DNA from: Stieleria sedimenti
Lineage (GTDB): Bacteria; Planctomycetota; Planctomycetia; Pirellulales; Pirellulaceae
Assembly: GCF_025060895.1 (NCBI RefSeq)
Contig: NZ_JANZKV010000075.1
Coordinates: 1-48,692 of the forward strand
DNA: 48,692 nucleotides
Direction: 5' to 3'
The translations under genes were made by a program, and so were the position numbers. The notes under the pieces were generated by a model. It did not search any database and was not told where the DNA came from. It saw only the letters and a program-made list of their open reading frames with translations. How positions within the stretch are numbered: position 1 is the stretch's first letter; the number at the start of each line of letters is the position of its first letter. This document shows, one piece after another, positions 36,242-44,626 of this stretch.

Positions 36242-37549
36242 ATGTCTCATCACGATCTGCTTTGCGACCCGCATACCCATCTCTCTCGGCGCACGCTGTT
36301 GGGGGCTGGTGCCGGCGGGGCGATGCTCTCGACCATCGCCCATCAACTCGCCTGGGCCGACGCGGTCGGTGCGACCGAGACGTCTCGGCCCAAGAACGTG
36401 ATCCTGTTGTGGCTCGAGGGTGGACCGAGCCAATTGGAGACGTTTGACCCGCACCCGGGGTCGGCCATCGGTGGCGAAGTCAATGCGATCCCGACCAGCG
36501 TGCCGGATCTGCAGATCGCCGACACCTTGCCACGTGTGGCCGAGAAAATGCATTTGGGGTCGCTGATCCGCAGCGTGACGAGCAAGGAAGGCGATCATCA
36601 ACGCGCGATTTACAACATCAAAAGCGGATATCGCCCCGATCCGACACTGGTGCATCCGTCGATCGGCTCGATCCTGTGTCACGAATTCCCCGAACAGTTG
36701 GACATCCCGCGACACATCTCGATCCTGCCGCAAAACGCTCCGGCACGCGGCGGTTACCTGGGACCCGTCTATGACGCATTCAAAATCGGTGATCCGCAGA
36801 ACCCGGTTCCGGATCTGAAATCGCCGATCGCCGAAGAACGGTTCGATCGCAGAATGAAAGATCTGCAGTGGCTCGAAGACCGGTTCCGTCGGCAGCGACT
36901 GCGCGACTTGGACCAAAACCGAACCCTGCACCAGTCGTCCACCGATGCGGCGCTGCGGATGATGTCCAGCGAGCAGGTCAGCGCGTTTGATGTTTCCAGC
37001 GAATCCAAGGAAACGCTCGAACGTTTCGGCCAGACGCCGTTCGGACGGGGCTGCCTGGCGGCGACGCGTCTGATCGGCGCCGGGGTGCGTTGCGTCGAAG
37101 TCACGCTGGGTGGTTGGGATTCCCACATCACCAATCACTCCTTGCAATCGGCCCGCTGTGAAATCCTGGACGCGGCCCTGGCGGGGCTCTTGGACCGGCT
37201 CGTCGAACAGGACTTGCTGGAAACCACACTCGTCGTTTGCGGAGGCGAATTTGGTCGCACGCCGCAGATCAACGCGGCCGAGGGACGGGACCACTGGCCG
37301 CACGGTTTTTCAACCTTTTTGGCCGGCTGCGGCATCCGCAAGGGAGGCGTTTATGGGGCGACGGCGAAGGATCCCAAACTGGACCCCGACAAGCCCCTGG
37401 CGGACGTGGGAAGTCCGATCACGATCGGTGACTTGCACGCGACGATTCTGTCGACGTTGGGGGTGCCGTATCACGAAGAAAGGCAAACCCCGATCGGACG
37501 CCCGCTGAGAATCAGCGAAGGCGAACCGGTCAAAGACCTGTTGGCCTAG
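36242..37549 (+). CDS. DUF1501 protein, Tat-type signal (pair 2)
   Basis: 435 residues. The twin-arginine-like motif is LSRRTLLGAGAGG, ending near QLAWADA. DUF1501 core: NVILLWLEGGPSQLETFDPH, LGSLIRSVTSKEGDHQRA, GWDSHITNHSLQ and VVCGGEFGRTPQINAAEGRD followed by HW, aligning with the metal-ligand-like Gly-Glu-Phe/Met-Gly-Arg-Thr-Pro motif shared by the family. Shorter than the other two DUF1501 proteins. The gene belongs with the preceding CxxCH protein. Enzymatic activity of the family is undetermined; the fold relationship to sulfatases suggests hydrolysis or transfer. Confidence 0.88.
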   Translation: MSHHDLLCDPHTHLSRRTLLGAGAGGAMLSTIAHQLAWADAVGATETSRPKNVILLWLEGGPSQLETFDPHPGSAIGGEVNAIPTSVPDLQIADTLPRVAEKMHLGSLIRSVTSKEGDHQRAIYNIKSGYRPDPTLVHPSIGSILCHEFPEQLDIPRHISILPQNAPARGGYLGPVYDAFKIGDPQNPVPDLKSPIAEERFDRRMKDLQWLEDRFRRQRLRDLDQNRTLHQSSTDAALRMMSSEQVSAFDVSSESKETLERFGQTPFGRGCLAATRLIGAGVRCVEVTLGGWDSHITNHSLQSARCEILDAALAGLLDRLVEQDLLETTLVVCGGEFGRTPQINAAEGRDHWPHGFSTFLAGCGIRKGGVYGATAKDPKLDPDKPLADVGSPITIGDLHATILSTLGVPYHEERQTPIGRPLRISEGEPVKDLLA

Positions 37550-37587
37550 GCCTACGTGTCGGTGATGCTGTGCATCACATTCGGCTA

Positions 37588-37743
37588 CCATTCGGCACGC
37601 ACAGCGTGCCCTACCATTCGGCACGCACAGCGTGCCCTACCATTCGGCACGCACAGCGTGCCCTACCATTCGGCACGCACAGCGTGCCCTACCATTCGGC
37701 ACGCACAGCGTGCCCTACCATTCGGCACGCACAGCGTGCCCTA
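37588..37743. repeat. Six perfect tandem copies of a 26-bp hairpin unit
   Basis: Units start at 37588, 37614, 37640, 37666, 37692 and 37718, all identical. Each contains a 7-bp perfect stem GGCACGC/GCGTGCC with loop ACA, separated by the 9-nt linker CCTACCATT-like sequence. The array fills most of the 219-nt convergent gap between the second DUF1501 gene and the Ni-SOD gene. Perfect identity implies recent expansion or gene conversion. Confidence 0.95.
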
Positions 37744-37768
37744 CCGCGAATGCGTCGACCGCGTGCGA

Positions 37769-38230
37769 CTAGTGCGAATGTTCGAACGCGGGCTCTTTGC
37801 CTTCGTACGCGCGGTACAGATCGAAGATCGCTTTTTCGAGCACCTTGGCGGTTTCCGGATCCGCCGACTGCTTGCACTTCATCGCAGCGATGATGACGGC
37901 GTGGGCGGCGGTCAGTTTTTTGGTGTAACCTTCGCTGTCCGGTTTGATGCGTTGGGCCAAGAAATATGCCGAGATCGTGTCTTGAATCTTCGTGGCGTGC
38001 TCTTCTTTGGTGGTAACCCAACGTCCGGCTTGGTTGATCGATTGGGCTGACATCTCGCCATCGGCGATCTCGTTGATCTGCAACTGAGCCTTCGAAATCG
38101 TGTGCTCATCTTCGAGCATTTGTTCAAATCGCAATTGGTCTCCGTAAATGCCACAGGGAACCTGGCAGTGGGCCATGGCGATCGAGGCGGTGATCATCAG
38201 TGCAAATGCAGCGGTCAAAATTCGGGTCAT
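37769..38230 (-). CDS. sodN: Nickel superoxide dismutase with Sec signal peptide
   Basis: 153 residues. It converts superoxide to oxygen and hydrogen peroxide at a Ni(II/III) centre. A 20-residue Sec signal (MTRILTAAFALMITASIAMA) ends in an AxA site directly before HCQVPCGIY, the nickel hook H-C-x-x-P-C-G-x-Y. Cleavage there would expose His21 as the new N-terminus and give Cys22 and Cys26 as thiolate ligands. The rest is the expected four-helix bundle (about 133 residues). The hook has Gln at the third position where Asp is usual. The ATG at 38230 is preceded by GAGAGAGA. No sodX-type maturation peptidase is adjacent, consistent with signal peptidase doing the processing. Confidence 0.92.
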   Translation of the reverse strand: MTRILTAAFALMITASIAMAHCQVPCGIYGDQLRFEQMLEDEHTISKAQLQINEIADGEMSAQSINQAGRWVTTKEEHATKIQDTISAYFLAQRIKPDSEGYTKKLTAAHAVIIAAMKCKQSADPETAKVLEKAIFDLYRAYEGKEPAFEHSH

Positions 38231-38336
38231 GTCGTTCTCTCTCATCAAGTCGTTTCTTCAAACAGGTAGACACAGATCGTTCGCTTCGGTGCCGGTCCGC
38301 TTCCGGAATGCTGGCGACGAAGCGAAGCGGGTACAG

Positions 38337-38342
38337 ATTATA
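38337..38342 (-). promoter_or_regulatory. Candidate -10 element for sodN
   Basis: A perfect TATAAT on the minus strand about 107 bp upstream of the sodN ATG, but no recognisable -35 at 16-18 bp. It lies in the 311-nt divergent spacer between sodN and nadE, which otherwise contains no gene that I can see. Confidence 0.3.
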
Positions 38343-38541
38343 GGGCGCAAGCCGGCATTGGTGGCGGGGGGACTGTCGAGAGACCGCGAATAATCCAACG
38401 CAGCGGAGCGGGGATTTCGCCGGGAGTGCGGTCGGACCGGTGCAGGTTACAATGGGCCGGGCGGTCAAAACGTTGCGTGACATTCTCGTTTTGATCGCGT
38501 GATCTCCGCGACAATCCACCCTTAGCCCCAGAACGAACGCA

Positions 38542-40530
38542 TTGTTTCAGCACGGAATTTTTCGCATTCACGCGGCTGCCCCGCAGACCGTGATCGCCGA
38601 TCCGTCGGCCAACGCCGAAGCGATTTTGAATTCGATCGGACACGTCGAGGCCGATTTGACCGTGCTGCCCGAACTGGCACTCACGGGCTATACATGCGGT
38701 GACCTGTTTGGCAGCGATGCACTGCTGGTCGGCGCGGCGGAGGGGCTGATGCGGATCGCCGAGTCGACTCGGGGCCGACGCGGCGCGGTGATCGTCGGAT
38801 TGCCGCTGGTGGTCGGGGATTCCCTGATGAACGTCGCCGCGGTCGTCTGCGGCGGGACGATTGCCGGTGTCGTGCCGAAATCGTTTTTGCCGACCTACCG
38901 CGAGTTCTACGAGGGGCGGCATTTCCGACCCTCCGGACCGGCCGATCCCGAAACGGTCACCGTCGGGGGGAGGGGGGTTCCGTTCGGGACGGACCTGCTG
39001 TTCCGCCTGGGGGAAGCCGTCGTTGCGATCGAGATTTGCGAAGACCTTTGGACGCCGATTCCGCCGAGCAGCCACGCGTCGGTAGCCGGTGCCAATGTGT
39101 TGGTCAATCTTTCGGCCAGCAACGAAACGATCGGCAAGGCCGCGTGGCGTCGTGACTTGGTCAAGTCGCAATCGGGCCGTTGTCTCGCCGCCTACGCGTA
39201 CGTTTCCTCCGGCCCGGGCGAGTCGACGTCCGACCTGGTCTTCGGCGGGCACTGTCTGGTCGCCGAAAACGGTTCGCTGATCGGCCAGTCGCGGCGGATC
39301 GGCGACGGAAGGTCGCCCGAATGGGTCGCGGAGATGTCCGTCACCTGTGACATCGATCTACAGCGACTGGCCCATGATCGACGCGTGGTGGGATCGTTTG
39401 ATGATGTCGCAGATCAACTGAAACAGAACTATCGAACGATCGAGCTGGTCAACGACGCTGCAGAGCAATCGGCGCCCCAGAAGCTGCTTCGCTATGTCGA
39501 TGCCCATCCCTTCGTGCCGTCCGAAGAAGGTGAATTGACCGAACGCTGCGGCGAAATCTTTGCGATCCAATCGGCCGGTCTGATCAAGCGACTGTCGTGT
39601 CTGCCAAAGTCGACTCGCTTGGCGATCGGCATCTCCGGCGGATTGGACAGCACCCTGGCACTGTTGGTCGCGCTCAAGGCGGTCGATGCCGTCGGTTGGC
39701 CGCGGCAATCCATTCACGCGATCACGATGCCGGGGTTTGGCACCACCGATCACACCCGAACCAGCGCCGATCGGCTGATCGAATCGACTGGCGTGACCGG
39801 CGATTGCATCGACATTCGCCAGCTCTGTTTGGACACCTTTCACTCGCTCGGCCACCGACCGCTGGGGCTGGAGATCGACGCGAACACGACCGTTGCCTCA
39901 TTACAGCGTCAGCTGAATCAGTTGCCCGACGACGCAGCCGATTTGACCTTTGAAAATGTTCAGGCACGCATCCGCACGATGTTGTTGATGAACCGCGGGT
40001 TTGTGCTGGGCACCGGCGACATGAGCGAACAGGCTCTTGGTTGGGCGACCTACAATGCCGATCACATCTCGATGTACAACGTCAACACCTCGATTCCCAA
40101 AACGCTGGTGCGGTTCTTGGTCCGCTATGCCGCGGATCACTACTTCGAGGGACAGCTCGGTGCCTTGTTGCATCGGATCGCCGAGACGCCGATCTCGCCG
40201 GAATTGTTGCCGCCGGCCAGTGACGGGACGATTCGGCAGAACACCGAAAGCTCCATCGGCGCCTACGAGCTGCATGACTTTTTCCTCTACCACTTCGTCC
40301 GCAACGGATTCACACGAGACAAGATCCTCTATCTCGCCTCCCACGCGGCATTCGATCAGCCATACGATTCGGTGACCATCGCGGCAACGCTCGACCAGTT
40401 CATCACGCGATTCTTTCGCAATCAATTCAAACGCAATTGTGTGCCCGATGGTCCCAAAGTCGGTTCGGTCAGTCTTTCGCCACGCGGCGACTGGCGAATG
40501 CCCAGCGACGCCGAGAGCGGGGCGTTTTGA
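38542..40530 (+). CDS. nadE: Glutamine-dependent NAD+ synthetase
   Basis: 662 residues, the last step of NAD synthesis: deamido-NAD + ATP + glutamine to NAD+. The N-terminal nitrilase-type glutaminase carries the Glu-Lys-Cys triad: Glu44 in LPELALTGYTCGDLF, Lys113 in VPKSFLPTYREFYEG and Cys166 in VAIEICEDLW. The C-terminal synthetase has the PP-loop GISGGLDSTLAL (from about residue 363), MPGFGTTDHT and LGTGDMSEQALGWATYNADH. Length matches the two-domain enzyme. No ATG fits the start; TTG at 38542 gives the family-typical N-terminus FQHGIFRIHAAAP. It stands alone, divergent from sodN. Confidence 0.95.
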   Translation: MFQHGIFRIHAAAPQTVIADPSANAEAILNSIGHVEADLTVLPELALTGYTCGDLFGSDALLVGAAEGLMRIAESTRGRRGAVIVGLPLVVGDSLMNVAAVVCGGTIAGVVPKSFLPTYREFYEGRHFRPSGPADPETVTVGGRGVPFGTDLLFRLGEAVVAIEICEDLWTPIPPSSHASVAGANVLVNLSASNETIGKAAWRRDLVKSQSGRCLAAYAYVSSGPGESTSDLVFGGHCLVAENGSLIGQSRRIGDGRSPEWVAEMSVTCDIDLQRLAHDRRVVGSFDDVADQLKQNYRTIELVNDAAEQSAPQKLLRYVDAHPFVPSEEGELTERCGEIFAIQSAGLIKRLSCLPKSTRLAIGISGGLDSTLALLVALKAVDAVGWPRQSIHAITMPGFGTTDHTRTSADRLIESTGVTGDCIDIRQLCLDTFHSLGHRPLGLEIDANTTVASLQRQLNQLPDDAADLTFENVQARIRTMLLMNRGFVLGTGDMSEQALGWATYNADHISMYNVNTSIPKTLVRFLVRYAADHYFEGQLGALLHRIAETPISPELLPPASDGTIRQNTESSIGAYELHDFFLYHFVRNGFTRDKILYLASHAAFDQPYDSVTIAATLDQFITRFFRNQFKRNCVPDGPKVGSVSLSPRGDWRMPSDAESGAF

Positions 40531-40794
40531 ACCGCGAAGGTGGAATGTTTAGCAGGCGTGTGAATGATTCGCGCTCCGGTCGTGACGGATATTCCGGAAC
40601 ACCATATTGGTCCGAATCGAGTGTTCGTTCGCGTCTGACCGGTTGATGGTGTTGGCCGGAGGTGGGGCTTCGATTTTGCCAGGCATCTGCCGGTTCGGTT
40701 CTTGCTCGGGGTGGTGACTCGTCGAAGCCAATGGAGCAGCAATGGGCGATCCAAGGATGGTTCGCTCGTCGGCAGACAAGCAAGGAAGCATGAG

Positions 40795-42060
40795 ATGTCA
40801 ATCAGCAATCGTCGCGGCAAATCGGTCGCAAAACTTGCCGCGGCTCTGTGTATGCTTTCCACCGGTGTGGTGCCTGCAGATGGGAGCGAGCGACCCAAGC
40901 TGATCAAAACGACGTCTCCGATTCGTGTCGATCCCGTCCCCGTCGATGATGGCGGGGGCACGTCTCGTTTTGCCGAACTGGGCGATGCCGAACTGGGCGA
41001 TGCCGGAGTGGTCGGCATAACCGACAAACTTTCCGCTGCCCGAACGGTTGCCCCTGCCCGATCGGCCGCGATTGTGCAGCGAACCCGCAGTCCGCAAACC
41101 CAAAGTCTGCGTCTGGACGCCGGGCGTGGCGAGCGGCTGACCAATCCGTTGGTCGTCGACGCGCCACCCAAACTTCGTCGCTTCCGGGTCGAAGACTATC
41201 CCTTGGTGATGCCGACGACCGATTCGCAGTCCGCCGCCGACGAAGCGGTTGTCGATGGCCAGAAGGTACTGCCAGCACAGCCGGTCGCTGAGTTGGACGC
41301 CGCACTGGATGTTTTGTCGGTCCAGACCAATCCAGAACCGGCACTGCTGGGAACCGCGATCAATCGTGGCTTTGGCAACTTGGCAATCGACCAAATCGGC
41401 TCGCATTTGGAGCAGCCGTCGTCGCCGGGACACACGATGGACTATCCGCCGTTGGGCCGTTTTTCCACCGATCTGGTGCTTCCGCCGGGGCAACCACTCG
41501 GACTCCACACGCCGGGCATGACCAGTTCGTTCCGCGAACAATTCGGCGCGGTCGATATCGGTCACCTGATTGAAGACACGCCCGAGTTCGTGGACGACGC
41601 CGTGCCGGCCTTGCCGTCGCCGACGCGTTCGCCCGAAGCCGATGCGATCGCGCGGCCGTTGCAGGTGCTCGGCCAAGGAGTCACGCCGCAGGCGGGGGCG
41701 GCCGCGATGGAGGTCGCGTTGAAAGATCGCAGGGACGGCGACGGACGAGTCGCATTGGAGGTGGAGGAGCTGATGGCGGCCAGTTCACCGCAACCAGAAC
41801 CGTCCGAACCCGAGCAGGACGCCGGCACTCCCAAACCGTCGTTGGCCGAAAAATTTGTCGGCTGGTCCAGAAGGTTGACGTCCGGTCGTACGTCGTCCCA
41901 GAACAAGTCCGTTTCGGCGCGGCTGCCCAGCGAGCGAGCGACCGGTGAACCGTCCGCCGGTGAACCTTCAGCCGGCAGCACATCGCCCCGTCAAGCCGCG
42001 CCGCCGTCGAGAAAACGATCCGGCGGGATTCTCGCCCAGTGGCTCAACCGGTCTCGCTAG
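40795..42060 (+). CDS. Secreted protein of unknown function, Pro/Ser-rich
   Basis: 421 residues from the ATG at 40795 (a GGAA-rich leader lies upstream), with a signal peptide (RRGKSVAKLAAALCMLSTGV then PADG). No domain recognised. The mature chain is low-complexity and probably disordered, with small in-frame duplications: ELGDAELGDA near residue 60 and GEPSAGEPSAG near the C-terminus. The tail is basic (PPSRKRSGGILAQWLNRSR). The gene ends tail-to-tail with the TIM-barrel gene, the two sharing CTAG (42057-42060) as both stop codons. The 264-nt spacer upstream holds no repeat or second gene that I recognise. Confidence 0.7.
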   Translation: MSISNRRGKSVAKLAAALCMLSTGVVPADGSERPKLIKTTSPIRVDPVPVDDGGGTSRFAELGDAELGDAGVVGITDKLSAARTVAPARSAAIVQRTRSPQTQSLRLDAGRGERLTNPLVVDAPPKLRRFRVEDYPLVMPTTDSQSAADEAVVDGQKVLPAQPVAELDAALDVLSVQTNPEPALLGTAINRGFGNLAIDQIGSHLEQPSSPGHTMDYPPLGRFSTDLVLPPGQPLGLHTPGMTSSFREQFGAVDIGHLIEDTPEFVDDAVPALPSPTRSPEADAIARPLQVLGQGVTPQAGAAAMEVALKDRRDGDGRVALEVEELMAASSPQPEPSEPEQDAGTPKPSLAEKFVGWSRRLTSGRTSSQNKSVSARLPSERATGEPSAGEPSAGSTSPRQAAPPSRKRSGGILAQWLNRSR

Positions 42061-42947
42061 ACGTCACAGACCGCGTAGGCTTCTTCGAGCGAGCGGATCG
42101 GATCCTCGCTGGTGGGGATGAATTCCTGGGCGACGTAGCCGCGGTATCCGGTGGCCTTGATCGCGCGCATCACGGCCGGGTAATTGATTTCGTTTCGGCC
42201 GTCCAATTCGCGGCGTCCCGGATTGCCGGCGGTGTGGTAGTGGCCGATGATCGACTGGTATTTTTCCAGGTTCGCGATCAGATCACCGTTCATGATTTGA
42301 ACGTGGTAGATGTCGTAGAGCAGTTTAAATTTCTCGTTGCCGACTTCATTGACCAGTTCGGCACACAAGTGGATGTCGTCGCCCCAGTATCCCGGGTGTC
42401 CCTTCATCGGATGGACGGTGCCGTCAGGGTTGCGGTGCGCCTTGCTATTTAAATGCTCCAGGACCAAACCGATCCCTTTTTCTTCGGCATAGGGGAGGAC
42501 GCGTTTCCAACAATCCAAACAGTTCTTGCGGGCGACCGCGTCACTGATGCCTTGCTTGCGCATCCCGGTGAAGGTGATGACGTTGGGGACGCCGTACTTG
42601 ACCGCCAGATCGATTCCGTCACGCAGCTTCTGTTCGACTTCGGCGTGATTGTCTCGGTCCAGCGGCCCGGTGGCAAACCCGTGGCTGCCGACCAAGGAGA
42701 TCTTCAGGCCCATCGCGGTGACTTGGTCGTAGAACTTTGGATTGATACCTTCCATGGCCTCCAAGCCGATGCGTTTGCACTCGACGGCCAGTTTCAGCAT
42801 GTCCATCGGGTTGAAGCACCAGCCCATGATGGATTGTCGAATGCGGCCGCCACTTGCCGTGTCATCGTCGCTCATCAGAAGTCTGGGGGCGAAGGCCGCG
42901 CCGACGGCGGCGAGCAGATTGGCGGCGACAAAGTCACGACGTTTCAC
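42057..42947 (-). CDS. Hydroxypyruvate isomerase-like TIM-barrel protein with Tat-type signal
   Basis: 296 residues. An N-terminal KRRDFVAANLLAAVG twin-arginine-like signal is followed by an AP-endonuclease-2-type TIM barrel. Metal-binding residues follow the Hyi family order: Glu in LVLEHLNSK, Asp and His in LLYDIYHVQIMNGDL, His in GHYHTAGNPGRRELD and Glu in GYVAQEFIP. Cytosolic Hyi enzymes interconvert hydroxypyruvate and tartronate semialdehyde; planctomycetes carry many exported relatives of unproven specificity. The substrate could be another keto-sugar acid. Export signal plus metal site suggests folding before Tat transport. Confidence 0.87.
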   Translation of the reverse strand: MKRRDFVAANLLAAVGAAFAPRLLMSDDDTASGGRIRQSIMGWCFNPMDMLKLAVECKRIGLEAMEGINPKFYDQVTAMGLKISLVGSHGFATGPLDRDNHAEVEQKLRDGIDLAVKYGVPNVITFTGMRKQGISDAVARKNCLDCWKRVLPYAEEKGIGLVLEHLNSKAHRNPDGTVHPMKGHPGYWGDDIHLCAELVNEVGNEKFKLLYDIYHVQIMNGDLIANLEKYQSIIGHYHTAGNPGRRELDGRNEINYPAVMRAIKATGYRGYVAQEFIPTSEDPIRSLEEAYAVCDV

Positions 42948-43000
42948 GGTGGGGCCTACCAGGTGTTTGGACGTTTCAAGTGTTGGAAACCGAATCTTCT

Positions 43001-43306
43001 ATGCTAACCGAATTTCAGCAACAGATGGCCGACGCGGTCACGAAATTGCGTCCCGGTGAGGTCGTCAGTTTCGCAGACATCGCTGCCGCGGCCGGCCGTC
43101 CGCGGGCGTCTCGCGCCGCCGGACGCATGCTTTTCCAATCGATGGACACCCTGCCCTGGTGGCGCGTCGTCTACAGCGACGGCCGCCTGCCGCCCTGCAA
43201 CCCAAGCGTCCAAGCCGAACGCCTAGCCGACGAAGGCGTCCAGTTGAACGCCTTTCGCGTCGTCGAGTCCCCGTTGGGACGCTTCAAAACAACGAAGGAA
43301 AACTAA
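43001..43306 (+). CDS. Alkyltransferase-like (ATL) DNA-binding protein
   Basis: 101 residues, close to the length of standalone ATL proteins. It matches the DNA-binding domain of O6-alkylguanine-DNA methyltransferase: FQQQMADAVTKLRPGEVVSF, the helix-turn-helix AAAAGRPRASRAAGRML, and PWWRVVYSDGRLP where the acceptor Cys of PCHRV is replaced by Trp. It therefore should not transfer alkyl groups but flag alkylated guanine for nucleotide excision repair, as known ATLs do. The Arg-finger (SRAAG) and VVYSDGRLP loop are kept. The start at 43001 matches family length; the frame upstream lies antisense to the TIM-barrel gene. Confidence 0.88.
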   Translation: MLTEFQQQMADAVTKLRPGEVVSFADIAAAAGRPRASRAAGRMLFQSMDTLPWWRVVYSDGRLPPCNPSVQAERLADEGVQLNAFRVVESPLGRFKTTKEN

Positions 43307-43315
43307 ACCTCCCAG

Positions 43316-43350
43316 TCCACCAAAAAGGTGTCGGACACCTTTTTGGTGGA
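43316..43350. terminator. Perfect 17-bp palindromic hairpin with T5
   Basis: Arms 43316-43332 and 43334-43350 are exact reverse complements around a single central G (43333); core AAAAAGGTGTC/GACACCTTTTT. It lies 10 nt after the ATL stop and before the convergent DUF1080 gene. The A5/T5 tracts in the stem make it a plausible bidirectional terminator. Confidence 0.7.
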
Positions 43351-43407
43351 ATGGGCGGTTGGGGTGGAGTTGGTTGGGTTCGTCAGCGTGTCCGGTTGCT
43401 GCCCTGG

Positions 43408-44415
43408 CTATTCATCCTTCATCACCGGCGCCAAGTAAATGTCTCGATAAGACACGTTGGTGTGGTCGCCCTGTAAGTAGATCGGGCCCGGTTCGGTGGG
43501 GTGGGTGTGCACGGCGCCCGCGGTCGGCCCGGTGACGGGTTGGTTGTCGATCACTTTTTCGCCGTTCAAGACCACGGTGACGTGACGGTCGACTAGCGTG
43601 ATGTCATAGCTCTGCCACTGGCCGCCCGGTTTGCCCGCATTGAACGCGGGTTCGATCATGCCAAAGATCGCCCCCACCCCCTGCAAGCCTTGCATCCGAG
43701 AGTCTCGATCGACCACTTGTGCCTCGTACATCCCGCGCAGGTAGATGCCGCTGTTGCGTTGCGTTTCGACCAGAAACTCAATGTGCAACCAAAAGTCTTC
43801 GAACACCGCTTCGGTTTTCAGATTGGCATAGTCGCCGGTGGCACTGAAATCGGTTTTAGGCGTCGTGTTCTTGAGCACGCCATCTTCCACACTCCAGCCA
43901 TTCTTCTTTGCGGGTTCGTGAACCGTCCATCCGGTCAGATCCTTGCCGTTGAACACCGCGATCGGATGACCGAACCGGACGTTGGACAAATCGGGTGCGA
44001 CGGCGGGCATCGGCGGGATCTTTTTTCCGGTAAACCGCTCACGCTGGATCGAGCCATCGGGAGACTGTCGCAGGATCAGGCCGTCGAGTTTTCCGTCGAC
44101 CATGCCGACGTCCACGGTGGTCGTCGATTTTGCGTTCTTATTTTTCTTGATCGCGAACTTCAACCGTCCGTCGGATTGTTCGACCTTCTGATAGGGACCG
44201 GCCGAGCCGACGTACAACCGCAAGTAGACCAACGGTTGGCCGTCACGTTCTTGGACACTCATCCAGGCCGGCAGACCGGACTCGAGCTGCAGCGACCAAT
44301 CACCCGCCAATTCCGACGCCAATGGCTCTGCACCCACCGACGCCGTGAACGGAGAAAAAAGCAGCAGACACAGGCAGAGACCGCGGGTAACGCGTCGTGG
44401 TTGATGTTGGTTCAT
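43408..44415 (-). CDS. Secreted DUF1080 (3-keto-disaccharide hydrolase-type) protein
   Basis: 335 residues with a Sec signal (RRVTRGLCLCLLLFSPFTA then SVGA). The first ~130 mature residues form an extra beta-rich domain (LAGDWSLQLESGLPAWMSVQ). The rest is DUF1080: IAVFNGKDLTGWTVHEPAKK, GWSVEDGVLKNTTPKTDF, FLVETQRNSGIYLRGMYEAQ, GQWQSYDITLVDRHVTVVLN and GPIYLQGDHTNVSYRDIYL, a concanavalin-like jelly roll. Family members include 3-keto-glycoside hydrolases. The ATG at 44415 is preferred over 44481. It is divergent from the PSCyt1 gene, 211 nt away. Confidence 0.88.
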   Translation of the reverse strand: MNQHQPRRVTRGLCLCLLLFSPFTASVGAEPLASELAGDWSLQLESGLPAWMSVQERDGQPLVYLRLYVGSAGPYQKVEQSDGRLKFAIKKNKNAKSTTTVDVGMVDGKLDGLILRQSPDGSIQRERFTGKKIPPMPAVAPDLSNVRFGHPIAVFNGKDLTGWTVHEPAKKNGWSVEDGVLKNTTPKTDFSATGDYANLKTEAVFEDFWLHIEFLVETQRNSGIYLRGMYEAQVVDRDSRMQGLQGVGAIFGMIEPAFNAGKPGGQWQSYDITLVDRHVTVVLNGEKVIDNQPVTGPTAGAVHTHPTEPGPIYLQGDHTNVSYRDIYLAPVMKDE

Positions 44416-44626
44416 GGCGGCGACTGGCGAAGAGAATTCGGGTTGTTTGATCAGCATGCGGGAGGGCATATCGTATCCCAATGCTCTCCCGCCCGCTGGT
44501 GAGCCGTGGTTGCACCACCCACGATCTTGCCTGGACAGCGGTTTCCGACTCGATCACAATGGTGGTGGCCGCAGAGCGGTCCCCCGCCACGGTGAATTCT
44601 TCGCCATTCCAACCGCTGCCCCGTCG

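Noticed and set aside
37588-37743. Possible CRISPR array
   Set aside because: Units are contiguous and identical with no variable spacers and no cas genes; it is a tandem minisatellite of hairpins.
44414-44626. 71-codon extension of the PSCyt1 gene
   Set aside because: It overlaps the divergent DUF1080 start and would bury the signal peptide; the ATG at 44627 is better.
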